From Paracamarosporium sp. OC-R06-R3 (lineage: Eukaryota > Ascomycota > Dothideomycetes > Pleosporales > Didymosphaeriaceae): DNA of 64,000 nucleotides. The notes under the pieces are model-generated. The model was given only the letters and a program-made list of their open reading frames with translations. It did not search any database and was not told the origin of the DNA. Positions 35,501 to 49,851 of the stretch are shown piece by piece. Location of the stretch: contig JACVRA010000246.1 in the NCBI GenBank assembly GCA_019828545.1, forward strand, positions 62,001 to 126,000, given 5' to 3'. The translations under genes were made by a program, and so were the position numbers. Position 1 is the stretch's first letter. Each line of letters starts with the position of its first letter.

Positions 35501-37880
35501 TGGGTAGAAGATCCTCTGAAGAAAACACAATCGAGCATAGCATGGGTCAAGGCTGTACATGCCTCGGTAAGAATTGATGATGTCCTGGTAAGGCATATGC
35601 TGACAATGAGCAGGTCTTGCATCTATGGCAAGAGGTTTGTGCTGCCATGCACAAGTTGCCGCGAAGCAACAGCCAGATCCTTCTTCACCTAGAGCCTTTG
35701 ATGACTAGTGGCTTTGTCAGTCAACGACGCGGTATTGTCGACTTGTCGATCGCCTCTTGGAATGCGACGTTCGGAAGAGAAGAGACACTGCGCTATCCAT
35801 CTCGGCTCGAAGAAGCATTGCGTCGACTGAGAAGTATCGTCGAACTTTCTTTGCCCGGTCTTAACGTTTGGGACGATAACGATGTAAGTGTAACGAGCAC
35901 ATTGTTCCATCAGAACGCCGCTTATACGAATAGGATATTGCTCCTTCATTTTACGACTCCGATGGTAACAACGCCGCATCCGAGCCTAAGAAACGACGAT
36001 CGCGTGTAAAAGAAACTCCTTTCAAGATCGCGAAATCGACACGAAAATCCCGGTCTAAGTCTCGATCTCCTATGGTGCCCAACACAAACACCAAGAGGGT
36101 TTCTACCGGGCGAACGCCCAAAGGTCGTCTTCGCCATGAGGACTCTCAGATTCAATTTGAACCAATTGTTTCTTCTCCATCAAATCCAAATAATCAGGAG
36201 TCCCAAATCCTAACTGAACGCCAACGGGAAGTATACGAACGGCAGATGCGGTCATCCAACGTGTATACCGATATGCGTTCTGTATCACCTCTACCGGAGC
36301 AAATGGCGCTCGCTCGCTCACCACTCGAGTTTCATTCAGATGCGTTGAGTGCTGATAGTTTGCCGGTAGAGGCTTCGCGGACTCCCTTGAGGAATGTGCG
36401 AGCTTTGGGACCTATGGATGTCTTTGTAGGTTCGTCGCCAACCCCACAAGCACGCAGCCGCTCCCAGGATGTAGTGAGTGAACGCACTAGTACAGCCACA
36501 CCTATCGCTATACGTTCGGTTCAAACTGGCCACGATGCAGAAGAGCTTGGCTCGTCCCCGCCACGTTTTGACAGGAATGCTCAAGCTAGCAATCATGGGT
36601 TCCAAGGTAGGGACAATCACGATGCTATGGGTGACAAGTTCGATGACGATCACCGATTTGGAACACCTTCGGTATCTTTCGATGATGGGACGACCATCGA
36701 TGAAGACGCTTTCCTGACAGGAACCCCAGACAAGGATCCTAACCAGCCAGAAGAGGAACATACGACTGAAATGGAGACGTCCGATATGCCTAGCTCAACC
36801 TTGGATTTGCAATTGACTGCGCAACTTGACGCTGAGATACAAGCTCAACAGAAAGCTGCTGGTACCAAGACACGATCGCGAGGCTCCTCTCAAACAGGCG
36901 AGGACATTGGAGTAGACCGGCCAGCTACGGATAACCTGCTATCGTTTTCGGAGACGACAAGCACTAGCCGAGTAGGAAACTCTTTCTCCAGCCAGGCAGC
37001 AGAAGCAGAAAGCTCCCAGGTACGCAGCCTACGCCGTTCCCAGCGACACTCCTCTGCACCTAGCCCGCAGTCAGTCAATACAAAGAAGCGCAAATCATCT
37101 TCGGGACGGGGTCCCGGTAGACCCAAGAAAAACAGGGCTGAAGGAACCAAAGAGAGCGTCGTGACCACAACGCCCGAAGCGGAGACTGTCACAGTGAACA
37201 AGTCTGCATCGCCATCTCCGACGCCTACAGGCAATACAATCATTGTACCTGACACAACGCGCGCGCAGAGCGTCCGCCGCTCAGCTTCGTTGCTCAGTCG
37301 GGTTGAAAACCAACCTACGAACGCTGTTGTGGAGGACACCCCAGCGCCCAAACGAGCACGTCGAACCATCGATAAGGACGTGAGCGAAGCTAAACAGAAC
37401 ACCTCTATAACCTCTCAACAGTTGAGGATGAAGCGCCTCAGTCACATTCGAGTGACGCCCAAACATTCTGATGCTTTAGCCTCGGGTGGTAGCTCATCTG
37501 CTGCGGTGCAAGAGGGTATCGTGCAACAAAACACGAATGAGCAGACACCTGCATTGCAAGCGCCGCTCGCGATGGGCGAACAGAATGCGTGTGTTGCACC
37601 GCAGCTGCCAGACGCAACATCGACCGCTAGTCAAGCGCGAGAGAGCCAGCCGAAGCTAGTGTGCAACAGCGTGGCTACGCCTAACCGTTCCTTCGCCGAG
37701 CGCGTTATTCTTACCCCGCGAAGCATCCTCGACAAGCTCAAAGCTTTCAAGGATGCACTATTTGGAGCTCCTCAACTCGCGCTTAATCGGCAGGAGGAGA
37801 AAGAAGCCGACGATTTGATGTTCGAGATCAGGAGGGCTGTCCACGCTGCGGGGGCCCGGGGAGAGGGATCGAGGCAGTAA
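32516..37880 (+). CDS. RIF1: Telomere-length and replication-timing regulator Rif1
   Basis: Three exons (32516-35566, 35614-35883, 35934-37880) with introns of 47 and 50 nt, all phase 0, encode 1755 residues. Residues about 150-1100 form a helical HEAT-repeat domain typical of the Rif1 N-terminus (FAEMLESVMKQLAS, SNRFDGYHSLQYTMQAYEKM and on). Upstream of it lie a PP1-docking RVxF-type motif, KVNF (82-85), and a SILK motif, SILK (124-127), the pair through which Rif1 recruits protein phosphatase 1. The C-terminal 650 residues are disordered and contain an AT-hook-like GRGPGRPKKNR (1498-1508) and a conserved-looking helical end (ERVILTPRSILDKLKAFKDALF). Nuclear; represses late origins and limits telomere length in yeasts. 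A second GTAAGG donor at 35588 would give a 26-nt intron and is rejected as too short. Confidence 0.9.
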
Positions 37881-39700
<1,820 letters not shown>

Positions 39701-40097
39701 AGGGTTGTGGAGATATGGCAATCAGTAAGAAGATTGAACATCGATAGACTCAAGACTGGCATCACATGGAGACGAATAAGGAATGTGAATAACGAGCTAT
39801 GAATACGACATGCTGAAGAATGCAGAGATCAATACATAACTGTCATGGTCAAATATATTAAGACGTAATTCTATTTTGTCGCATGAGAAGAAATCGTCTT
39901 CCAAGGCTCTTCGCCATGAATCTCTTTGAATTCTAGAGTATTTAGTAGATTTGTAGACAATTGCACGCTTAGCAAGGTTCTCCAAATACAAGTTATAGTT
40001 CAGCTGACTAATTGCCCAATCAGCTTTACGCAGATTTCGCCCCCGTCAGCTCCTCGAAGACATCAGGACACTCCTACACCACAATTATAATCCGAAG
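39701..40097. other. Intergenic region upstream of Zn2Cys6 gene
   Basis: 397 nt, AT-rich, with no ORF or repeat of note. Confidence 0.5.
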
Positions 40098-41483
40098 ATG
40101 CCCGCTAGAACGAATGCATGTGCTATATGTCGTAAAAAACGCATAAAGTGTGACGGCACGCTTCCCCAATGTCTCATGTGCATCAAATTTGGTCGTACCT
40201 GTCCCGGACCCAGCAACGGACCTATTATTGTGGACATGACCAATGCGACCATCACTGGCAAGAAGAGGAAAAAGAAAGTGGAAAGAGACGTCCTGCAGGT
40301 TACATGGGAGGCGCTTCCAGAAGAAGTCATCTCGACTATGACGATTCAGATTTCACAACGACACGCGGTGAACGAGATCTTCTACGGGAAGTTCCTAGCT
40401 TATTTCACAACGACCGGCGAGGCGGGCGATATTCAAAATCGCCAGACCTGGTTACATCTGCTTCCGGATTTTGCGGCTGATGGGAGCAACTGCGCGCTTG
40501 ATCTTGCTGTACGAGCTACAGCCTCGGCCTTCTCCTTTGCAAAGACGCGGCACCCACCGCTGATGCAGGATGCGTGCAAACTATATGGGCGAGCGCTTAA
40601 CCAGCACTTCCACATATTGAGGGTGAAAAAGAGGGTCACAGTACATACGGTTTCCACGTCCGTCCTGTTGAGTATTTTCGAGGCGATGAATGCCACGACT
40701 GCGAGTGCGTACCGGCAACATATCAGCGGTGCAGCGGAGTTAGTGAAACTGGCTGGCCCGGAAGAATGTTGGATGGGCGTGCTTTGTCAGTTGTTCTTTC
40801 ATATTAGGATACAGATGGCATTCGTATACCTCACCACCCGGCAGGAAGACAAAAATAGTATCTGCGCGGAGGAAGTCTTACGAGAAAGCCTCACATACTA
40901 CAGGCTGCCGGTATTTCAGAGGCTGATTGGACACATTACGAGGTTGACGGCTTTATATCTAGAGCTCGAGGATGCCGATGACGGACGAACTCCAGATCTG
41001 ATTGACCTGGAAGAGTATATGAGGATCAGAAGCGACGTCGATGCCCTCTGGCTCGAATACAACATCGCAGCCGAAGAGCAGGGCCAGTCTCTCTTTTGGA
41101 GTACCTCGTCAGGCACAATAGAATACCGCGACGCGTATACAGCACTCTGCGTCGCATATTTTGCGTCTGCACGCGCGCTGTTTTCCATTCTAGCTCCGAG
41201 GCTTGCGGCCAGTTATCTCGATTTCACGGATTATTATCAGCAGATGCTGGATATAGCGGAATATTTGGGGGGCTTCAAGATTGGGTGCGCGTTCATGCGG
41301 ATGGCGACACCGCTATATCTTGTTGCCATGCATGCGCCAAGGCAAGAGCAGAGAGCGATGGCGATAGGTCTTTTCGAGCAATGGAGGATGGTAGGACTGG
41401 GAGGTATCAGTGCGTTGGCTTTGGAAAGTATATATCGGAGACAAGGGCTGGGAAAAGAAGAGGCTGCGATCCCCTTGCGGTGA
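40098..41483 (+). CDS. Zn2Cys6 binuclear-cluster transcription factor
   Basis: A single exon encodes 461 residues. The N-terminus holds a complete fungal zinc cluster with Cys at 8, 11, 18, 25, 28 and 35 (C-x2-C-x6-C-x6-C-x2-C-x6-C) and the basic RKKRIKC loop, followed by a KKRKKK nuclear-localisation-like stretch at about 54-60. The rest is a helical fungal-specific regulatory region (for example SAYRQHISGAAELVKLAGP, a motif common in the fungal-TF families that follow this cluster). The protein is shorter than many members because it lacks a long acidic tail. It sits alone, with no metabolic cluster beside it, so its target genes cannot be guessed. Confidence 0.88.
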   Translation: MPARTNACAICRKKRIKCDGTLPQCLMCIKFGRTCPGPSNGPIIVDMTNATITGKKRKKKVERDVLQVTWEALPEEVISTMTIQISQRHAVNEIFYGKFLAYFTTTGEAGDIQNRQTWLHLLPDFAADGSNCALDLAVRATASAFSFAKTRHPPLMQDACKLYGRALNQHFHILRVKKRVTVHTVSTSVLLSIFEAMNATTASAYRQHISGAAELVKLAGPEECWMGVLCQLFFHIRIQMAFVYLTTRQEDKNSICAEEVLRESLTYYRLPVFQRLIGHITRLTALYLELEDADDGRTPDLIDLEEYMRIRSDVDALWLEYNIAAEEQGQSLFWSTSSGTIEYRDAYTALCVAYFASARALFSILAPRLAASYLDFTDYYQQMLDIAEYLGGFKIGCAFMRMATPLYLVAMHAPRQEQRAMAIGLFEQWRMVGLGGISALALESIYRRQGLGKEEAAIPLR

Positions 41484-42016
41484 TGGTCAGATATGAACCA
41501 AATTTTAGACGTGTCTAAATGGTGTTGATGCGTTCGCAATGACTAGATAATGCTTGGTGATTCCAGGCTTGCACTAAGTACAGGTCCGGTATTGGCATTG
41601 CTATGGCATGACAAATGAACCGAAAATCCGACGCTGCTAGGAACCCATGGCACGGTTGTCTTCGCAACAGTCGCTAGAAGACTACAAAGAAACTTAATTT
41701 CAGACCCATGTACCAATCTTGGTGCAACGAAGATGATTGTCCCCAATACGCAATATACAAATTTCCGCTTCGGGCGTGTCGGTTAGCGTTCCCCAGGGTT
41801 CTAGAAAGCATTCCCCTGCTTTGACGTCGGATCTCCGCTCCACAGCTCCCCACCACGACACAACAAACATCAGGCCATGCGCATCGTCACCGTTGATGAG
41901 GTCAGCGCAAAGCCTTCTCGCTGGCAGCACTGCCCTTGCGTGAGATCGTCAATTTTGCGCGACAGCTGAGCGCATGTTCAAACGCCCCACGTCCCCGCAC
42001 AACCGTCGCCATAACC
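41484..42016. other. Intergenic region upstream of the IKS1-type kinase
   Basis: 533 nt with no supported gene on either strand. Confidence 0.5.
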
Positions 42017-44200
42017 ATGGATGACCGCGAACGCCAGCGCCAGATGTCACTGGTGCCGTATGTGCCAGCTGAGTCGCGAGAAATTGTTCTGTGAGTCCTG
42101 ACACTGTTATCAGCTCTACGGACATGTGCTCATTGTCATCACAGACGCCATGGCTCTTCTGTGGTGGTATACGACCAGCTTTCCCGGCAGCTCTCCCTCC
42201 GCGATGCCTCGCGTTCTGCCGATATGGAACATTCTTCCTGCCCATACTGCCACCGTCCGTACCGCGAGGACCTGCACACCGACAGCGACGATAGCGACGA
42301 ACACGAACATGGGTCATACCAAGATGCGCAGGCTGGCTTCGTCAACCCCGGGTACTTCCAAATGCTGCGCCGTAGCCAGCCCAATTCTACAGAAGTCTCT
42401 CGACCATCTTCACCGCACAAACAGCTGGCGCCAGCACCTATAAGAGGAGTGGGTGGCGAACTACGAGCGCCTGAAGGCGCCGAATTTGTAGGAAGCACAC
42501 CGGCACCCCTGAGACAACACAGCATCTCGAAGCATGCCTTCAGCCCAAACTACTTCAAAACCTTCTTTGTGGAAGAGCGCGAGCTGGGGAGAGGAGGGAA
42601 AGGTGTAGTCTTGTTGGTGCGGCACGTCTTGGACAATGTCGATCTCGGTGTGTTTGCATGCAAGCGGGTGCCAGTAGGCGACGATCACGAGTGGCTAGAG
42701 AAGGTCTTAATCGAGGTGCAGCTGCTGCAGAATCTATCGCATCAGAATTTGGTATCGTACCGGCACGTATGGCTTGAGGACTACAAGATTAACACATTTG
42801 GGCCTAGCGTTCCGTGCGCGTTCATACTGCAACAGTACTGTAATGGAGGTGATTTGCAGAGCTATATTCTAGGTGGAATGAAGAAGTCGATAAGCAAAGA
42901 GCAGCTCAAGGAACGGTTGAGAAGGCGTTCAAAAGGCCACATGGAAGACCCCCAGAACCTTAATGGGCCGCGAAGGATGCCTTTCGATGAGATTATATCT
43001 TTCTTCAAGGATATCACGTCTGGACTGAACCATCTACATGCGAATGGATACATACATCGGGACCTCAAGCCAAACAATTGCTTGCTGCACAACACTGGGC
43101 GAAAAGTGCGCGTGCTGGTTAGCGATTTTGGAGAAGTGCAGGCAGCAAACGTTACGAGGAAGAGTACAGGTGCTACAGGAACGATTTCGTATTGCGCACC
43201 TGAAGTCCTTCGGCATGTGATGCCAGACGGGCCGCTGGGCAACTTCACAACGAAATCTGACATCTTCTCTTTGGGTATGATCGTTTATTTCATGTGCTTT
43301 GCGCGGCTACCATATCAAGAGGCGGATGGCATCGACGAGGACAACGAGGACTTGGATAAGCTCCGAGCTGAAATATCCGGATGGGCTGGATTCGACGACG
43401 AGCGAAGGGTACGTAACGATCTACCGGATAAGCTATATCGCTCTCTCAAACAACTACTCGCTTTGAAGCCGGATGAGCGACCAACAACTGAGGAGATCTT
43501 GCGCGCTTTAAAGACACCCTCTCTTTTGGACGAATTCAGCGGCTTCGCCGGGCCTTCTAGCCTAGATGATGTGGGAGGCAGGATATCGAGAGCAGACACA
43601 CCAACGCCGGCCCCCTCTCCCGCTCATCGGAAGAGAAGCTCGGTGAATTATACTCGTGCTGGTCGCTCAAAGCTGAGTAACGCCTCTGTTGCAGGGCACA
43701 CTTCACCCAGCCCACCACCCGCGAAACTCGAAAGAGAGCAAACCACTACACCCCCTGGCGAAACGGGTTCCGTCATTCTGCGGCCCCGCAAACTCGACCT
43801 CCCGGCATCACCATCTACCCACCACAGCCCTTCGCCAGAGGTCTCGCCGCGCCTTATGCTACCACCCCCTCCCCCTCTAAACCCCCGCACCCGCCTCGTC
43901 ACGCTTCTGGATAATCCAGCGTTTATTAATGTCTTTAAGATATCTTTTTTCGTTGCCAAAATATTTTCATTGTTTGGTCCTTGCCAGCCGTTTGCGGCGG
44001 ATCCGTGGGTTGCGTATCCGTTGCTCGGTCTTGCTTCTTTGGACTTCATGGGCTTTGGTTTTCGGTTTAGGGGTCAGTTTTGGGGTTTGAAGGGTGTGGC
44101 AGGGTCGTTGATACTCTTTGGACTGCATGCAGCAGTTGTCGGGATGCTTATGAAGTGGGATAGGCTGTGTTTGAGAAGAGTTGCCTGGGAGCATATTTGA
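42017..44200 (+). CDS. iks1: IKS1-type serine/threonine kinase with C-terminal membrane segments
   Basis: Two exons (42017-42090, 42145-44200) with a 54-nt GTGAGT...CAG intron encode 709 residues. The splice restores the conserved SREIVLRHGSSVVVYD segment. A CPYCHRPYR pair of Cys/His-like residues near 57-65 may bind metal. The kinase domain starts at GRGGKGVV (173-180), with Lys 198 (FACKRV), an insert in the middle of the N-lobe/C-lobe region, HRDLKPNN (329-336, catalytic Asp 331), DFG (352-354) and YCAPEVL. After a Ser/Pro-rich linker, two or three hydrophobic segments from about 617 to the end (FKISFFVAKIFSLFG, YPLLGLASLDFMGFGF, AGSLILFGLHAAVVGML) suggest membrane anchoring. Family assignment is from the domain order and motifs as remembered for Iks1. 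The function is poorly known. Confidence 0.88.
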
Positions 44201-44634
44201 GCTTCTTCGGCCGGAGTAGTAACTGGCACGATGGAGGGGAAATGAAATGTATAATGTCTGTATGCCTTGTGCTATCGTGCTTACCCTAGGCATAGGCCGT
44301 TCCACGTCCTTTTTCACAGACACAGCTTCCGTTTGATTGGCTCGTTTTGCTGCGGCATACCCCACGTGAGAGCGCTCCATTGATGTTAGTGTCGGCACTT
44401 TAGTGTGTTTACTTCCGATGTTATCATCCTCGCCAACACGTCCCCAGCCGTTTCAATTCCCACATCGCACTTTCCGCAAAGCGCGCCAGGTCGCCTTGTT
44501 ACCGAGCCCATTGCTGCTTGGACAACATTTCTGCTTCACCATCGTAAGAAGCATCTTTTTCCATCCCCTACTTACCCCGATTACTACGCGACGCGACCGG
44601 ATCTCTGGCTTGCCCGTAGCCTCACTTTCGTGCA
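44201..44634. other. Intergenic region between the IKS1-type kinase and spindle-pole protein genes
   Basis: 434 nt. The second half is C/T-rich leader-like DNA running up to the start codon at 44635. No other feature is seen. Confidence 0.5.
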
Positions 44635-47600
44635 ATGCAGTCCTCTCCACCCTATAGCGAGGGAAAAGCAAGAGCGATACGAGAGCTCTCTCAGAGTTTA
44701 AACCATAGCCAGCGATCCATCTCTTCTGCCCATTCAGCGCCAAGCGAGTCGAACCCGACTAAGCGCTCGGGCTTTGGCGACACAACAGACGACTTCTTCA
44801 ACAACCCTGATGTTCTGATGTCAACTCAACACAACATCGACGACGAGACGAACACGCTCCCCAGATACCCGCGCATACGGTCTACTGCGAAAAAGGCCAC
44901 CGCGTGGCGCATGCCCCAATCCGAGCCTAATCCAGATACCTCGATGGTAAACAAAGAGTTCGGCGACTTCGACCACAGTATCTCCGACGACGAGGTTGAA
45001 TCGATAGAACAGGCCCGTGGCGATCACCGGAGCAACCGCGGAACACCAGCCAAAATGAGCTCACACGGTTTCGATAGCCTCTACGATATTACACCTCCCA
45101 CAGGTCGGTCGCGCAAATCATACGCAGCCGAGACAAGTAGCCTTCGCCGCGACGCTCAGATTCGACGTGCGTCGCGTAACGACATGGACAGCGGCGCATC
45201 CCCGCGGCCTGTGAGCACGCGTAACTCGCCTGCGCTTTCGTCTAAGCAAGAGCGCAAGCGCACTTCTCTAGCTCAGCTCCACGCTAAGTTGTCTGAGGAT
45301 GAATCTTCGTTCATGCAGGAGCGCCCGCCTACAATTACGTTTCAGCACAGCACGAGCACGCGATGGGGCAATCCACGAAGCCGACAGAGCTCACTTCAGG
45401 TTGATGGGAACGTGGACGCGTCTCAGCATATCCACGCGACTCCCCGATCGCGGCCGACTACAGCACAGAATCCGACCGCCCAGTCCTTCATCCTTCCCGA
45501 TCTTCCTAACCTTACCGAGCTGGTCTCTGGCGTTTTCGAGGACGGCACACCAGTATTCTCCAAGAACGCGCCGATACGGTCGCGATATGCTGCGCCCAGC
45601 AAAGGCGGCAATGGCGGCCGACAACCCTCTCACATTCCTGTAGATAGTGTGCCGATTCCTAACGAGGAGAAGGCTATTTTTGCGGGTCTTCAGCTACTCC
45701 AGGACAAGGTTGCACAGATGGAGCACGAGCGCGCTGAGCAGGAGAAGAAGATTGAGGATCAGGAACTTGAGATCATCGAGTTGAAGGCTTCAGCGCAAGC
45801 TCAGGCTCAATACAGGCGGAGCGATAGCGCTTTGGGTTCTACAGACGGGGAAGGTTCCGGCAGAGCATCCTGGAAGGTCGAGAAAACACGTACGTATGAT
45901 CCCGTTTGCTCCATGGCCCAGCTAACCAGTGTCCAATAGGCCTCGATGCTACAGTACAGACTCTGCGTACGAAGCTGGATCGTACAGAACGCAAGATCGC
46001 CGTAGTCGAAATCGAGAAGAAGCGTCTCAGTGCCGAACGAGATAATATGGCGAGCCAATTGGGCGTGGCATTCCAGACCTGCGAAGAGTTGAAGGCCGAT
46101 AAACAGACGTTGGCTGCCGAAAACGACGCTCTCCGTGAGCAAGTAGACATGCTGAGAACTGAAATTGAGCATCTCCAAGACGAGCTAGAGCATGAGCAAG
46201 GCCAGCGGCGCGAAGAAACTGTCAACCTCCGACGTCAATTAGAACAGACTGAGAACGAAACCCAGCGCCAGAACATTACTCTCCAGGCTGAGCTGCACCA
46301 CGCTCGCGCCCAGCAGGATGAGCAGACCCAACAGCTTGCAAGAAAAGAGGCCGAGCTTCGCAAGGCACGTCAAGAGCAAGCCGAGTACGCCAGACTTCAA
46401 GCGGATCACGAGGCTCTGAGGACACAGCTAGCGAGTCTGAAAGCGAAGCGCGAAGCTGATCTTCGCCGTTGGGCCGAACAAGAAGCTTCATTGAAGAAAA
46501 AGGTAGAGCGACGAGATGAGACGATTCGTCATTTTCAAGATAACACGCAAGAGCAGACGAACGAAGCAATGCGGCTCGAGAACCAACGACTTCGCGAAGA
46601 ACTTGCTCAAGAAACTGCTCAACACGAACAAGATAATCATCTATGGGCAGAGAGAGAGCAAGACCTTAACCGCAAGATCGCTCAGCGTACCTCAACGGCT
46701 CGGCAAACTCTTGATATGACTCGCGAGATACTGTCCCTACGTGAGGCAAACGGCCAGTCAACGAATCCACGACGAACCGCTGCAGCCGGCCAAGAAAACG
46801 TCTTCGATGAGTCCATCCATCGAAAGCCTAATCATCGTCGCGATGAGAACACTCACACTCGAATCAGGAGTCGTGTCCAAGAAGAGTCGCGCGCTAGCCG
46901 AGCAAACGCTTCGTTCCAGTCCAGCCAGATTGAGGAGAGCCCACGAAAGTCGTACATCAAGATCAACAAGGCAGCGCAAGGAACCTCTTTTCTTCCTGAT
47001 CGTAATCGCAGCGTTTCCGCCCCCGTGACACACAAGAACAACGAGGAAATTGGCAGTGATGCGGAGTCTACTACTGATATTTCCCTTGCACCGCGTGGAA
47101 CTCCTTACGAAAAGCGGAGCGTCTCAGTAAGACAGCCTGTGACTACCGTTCAGCCGCCTCCGGATCTGGAATACACCGAACTAAGTTTTATTTCTGGTGC
47201 CGCCGTTGCGGAGCTGCGCCGTCAGCTCGAAGAAGAGCGAGCCGCACTGCGTGGTCGAACCGTGTCCGTGCCTTTGGAACGTACCATCCGCGACAACACA
47301 GTCCGCTCTGAAAAGACTGCTCGCGATGAAACTATGCGTTCCGAGAGGATCGCTCGAAATGATACAGTACGCTCGGTAGCCTCGGAGACGAGTGTTCGCC
47401 AGCCGTCCCTACCTCGCAAATCCTCCATGAAGGACGTTACCAAAACCAACATGACGCAGTTCGAAGAAGACATGACCGGCAATCTATCTAACTTTGACAA
47501 TGTCAATGGCAATGCAACTCAAACTAAGCAATCCGTGATCGACGCCTCCATGCTTAGCAACACAAGCCGCCGTCGCCGTAGTGCACCAACAGAGATGACT

Positions 47601-48263
47601 TCCGCCTTTATCATTCCCGACCTCACGCTTGGGGCCCGCAAGCAAGCGGCCACCAAGATCGACATCTCGCAAAAGCTAAGCTTGAAGCATCATGATAACG
47701 AAAATTGCACCGTCTGCCGCCGTGATGAAGCAAATGCAACATCGTCGGACCATCTCCGAGTTCCCAAGCTCATACCTGTCTCCTCACGCATGCCCGACGA
47801 TGCAGACGCTACTATGCGTCCCGCCCGCTCACCCAAGGAAGCCCTCGCCCTCGTTGTCAAAGAACTTCGCGACGAACGCATCCACCTCCACGCTGAGCTC
47901 GCCGTTGCTCGTGCTATGCTCGAATCACATGACCCAAGCCTTGGCCGCAAGAAGCGTGCGGCTCTAGAAAACGATGTAGCGGATTTGCTCGCCAGGATCA
48001 AAGTCAAGGATGATCAGATCTACAACCTCTATGATGTTCTTGAGGGTCAACAGGAGGACGACATTACAGAGCAGTTTGTGGAGGGAGTGACGGAGGAGAT
48101 TAGGCAACAAGACGAAGAGGTGGAGAAGGAGGTGGAGAGTAGGAGGAAGGAGAAGAAGGTCACCATTCAAAGCTTTCACGAGGAAGAGGAGGAAGAGGAA
48201 GAGCTGCCATGGGAAGGATTCGAAAGCACCGGAGAGCTTACGGGCAGGGTTGGCGTGTACTAG
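44635..48263 (+). CDS. Spindle-pole-body coiled-coil protein with Cep57-type C-terminus (Ppc89-like)
   Basis: Two exons (44635-45889, 45940-48263) with a 50-nt GTACGT...TAG intron encode 1192 residues. The N-terminal 340 residues are Ser/Arg-rich and disordered. Long heptad-like coiled coils run from about 345 to 690 (ELKASAQAQ..., KLDRTERKIAVVEIEKKRL, EIEHLQDELEHEQGQ and on). A basic linker follows with a threefold 11-residue repeat. The C-terminal module has IIPDLTLG, LSLKHHDNENCTVCRR and then ALALVVKELRDERIHLHAEL...VKDDQIYNLYDVLEG. That last helical part matches the Cep57 microtubule-binding type as I know it in Ppc89-like fungal proteins. It ends with a Glu-rich tract. Expected role: scaffold at the spindle pole body. 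The assignment rests on the C-terminal module, because coiled coils alone are not diagnostic. Confidence 0.8.
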
Positions 48264-49347
48264 ATGGTTGATGAGCTGGATTTTTGTGTTGGTGTTAAGA
48301 GTTTGCATCGAGCGTACAACGTCAGGGAGTCATAATTGGGATGGCGTCTGTTTCTGAAAGGATAGGGTATGGCGTTTTGGGTAAGACGGTGGGCATTTTT
48401 ACGGGTTTCTTTGCGAGCATTGGGTACGAGGAGGGTCTGTCTTGATTTTCACATTTCACATTTTCTCTTTTCCCCTTTTCGTTTCCCCTACTTCATCCGC
48501 GTTGACACCTAAACCTGTTTCTGAGCCAGACGATGGGCTTTCTTGGACGGTGCTTGTATCTACTTTTCGCCCTTTTCACACAGCGACATCCTGCGGCTCT
48601 GCACTGCGCGCTTTGACTCGCTCTGGTGGGCTTGAGTTGGCGCGCGGATCGGAGTCGCGGTCTGACGTCGCTGTGTTGATTAAGGTTCAAGAACCATGAT
48701 ATGAGAATTGGTGTTTGCTTCACGGATTTGATTGCATGTTGGTTTGGAGTGAAGTATTGTGAATTGCTAAAGAATAGAAAGGTTTTCCGTTATCTCGAAG
48801 AAGGTTGTCCTGGGGTTTTATGCCCATGAAAGTTGGGATGGTTGAAAAGGGTGAGTATGTGCATCCCTCATACTCGGCGGTCTTGAGAAGGCCGATCGAG
48901 GCTGTTGCTAAAGAATACGCGTGTGCTTCAATTAGGGAACGGGGAAGGGCTCGAGGTGGTGCGGGCTCTTGTCAATTGTACAGCAGTGTGGGCAATGGGG
49001 GGTTGAATGCTAGGGAGACAGCTTAGGTGCTGTTGCGGTGGCCTTGAAGTGGGTAGAAGCGCAAGTTAGTTGTTCGGGCGAGCTTGTGGTTGATGGGATG
49101 GTCGCATGGGTGTAAATAGGTTATAAAACGGAAGGTCAAGGTGCCTTCCGTGAGTCCTTTTGCTGCAACAAATAACAGGTGAATAGCTGAGTGTGAGGGA
49201 AATATATTAAGATGTAGCTATGTACTGCTAACTCTGATTATTTCAATACATTCAATATCTATATCGAATGAACCTTAAAATGTGCGAGAACGCAGGTCGG
49301 AGAGTTCTTATTCGTCCACTTGTTGAATTTAAAAGATGATTTTTTTT

Positions 49348-49407
49348 CTTCTTCTTCTTCTTCTTCTTCTTCTTCTTCTTCTTCTTCTTCTTCTTCTTCT
49401 TCTTCTT
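49348..49407. repeat. (CTT)20 microsatellite
   Basis: Twenty uninterrupted CTT units (60 nt) are preceded by a run of seven T. The perfection of the array implies recent slippage. Confidence 0.97.
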
Positions 49408-49629
49408 TCATAAGTCACTATTATTGTACCCCTCGTCATCGTGATAGACTTGTTGTTTTTCCCAGCGATGTTCAGCTAGAGCCCAAACCGGGAGGTTTTC
49501 CCGCTAGACAAGTGGAAATGTTTAAAGGTAAGAAGAAGGGTTGGGGATTGATTCGCTCGTTCTAAGGACATAGTCTCCACTGATGAAGAGAAAGTGTACT
49601 TCTTATACACATGAATGTTCTTAGAAAGA

Positions 49630-49642
49630 TTTTTTTTTTTTT
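49630..49642. repeat. Poly(T) run
   Basis: About thirteen consecutive T in gene-free DNA. Confidence 0.9.
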
Positions 49643-49832
49643 AATTTAGAAGCCCGGTGATTGCCGATGGTTATGGGTAGGATTGCATGTCGGTTCCAGC
49701 GAGTGAGTGTATTAAAGGTCGGGGAAATTGAACAGAATGAAGAGACGTACACTGTGATAAACATGCTTAGATGCTTTGAAGTCGTAGGGTAAATGATATT
49801 TATTTGAGCTTTACCACTACTTCTTACACGAG

Positions 49833-49851
49833 AAAAAAAAAAAAAAAAAAA
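49833..49851. repeat. Poly(A) run
   Basis: About nineteen consecutive A in gene-free DNA. No retroelement ORF or target-site duplication is recognisable next to it. Confidence 0.9.

Noticed and set aside
35588..35613. GTAAGG...CAG as a 26-nt Rif1 intron
   Set aside because: Too short for fungal splicing. The GTAAGA donor at 35567 gives a normal 47-nt intron in the same phase.
49833..49851. Poly(A) run as the tail of a LINE or SINE insertion
   Set aside because: No element body, internal promoter or target-site duplication was seen. It is one of several simple runs in the same desert.
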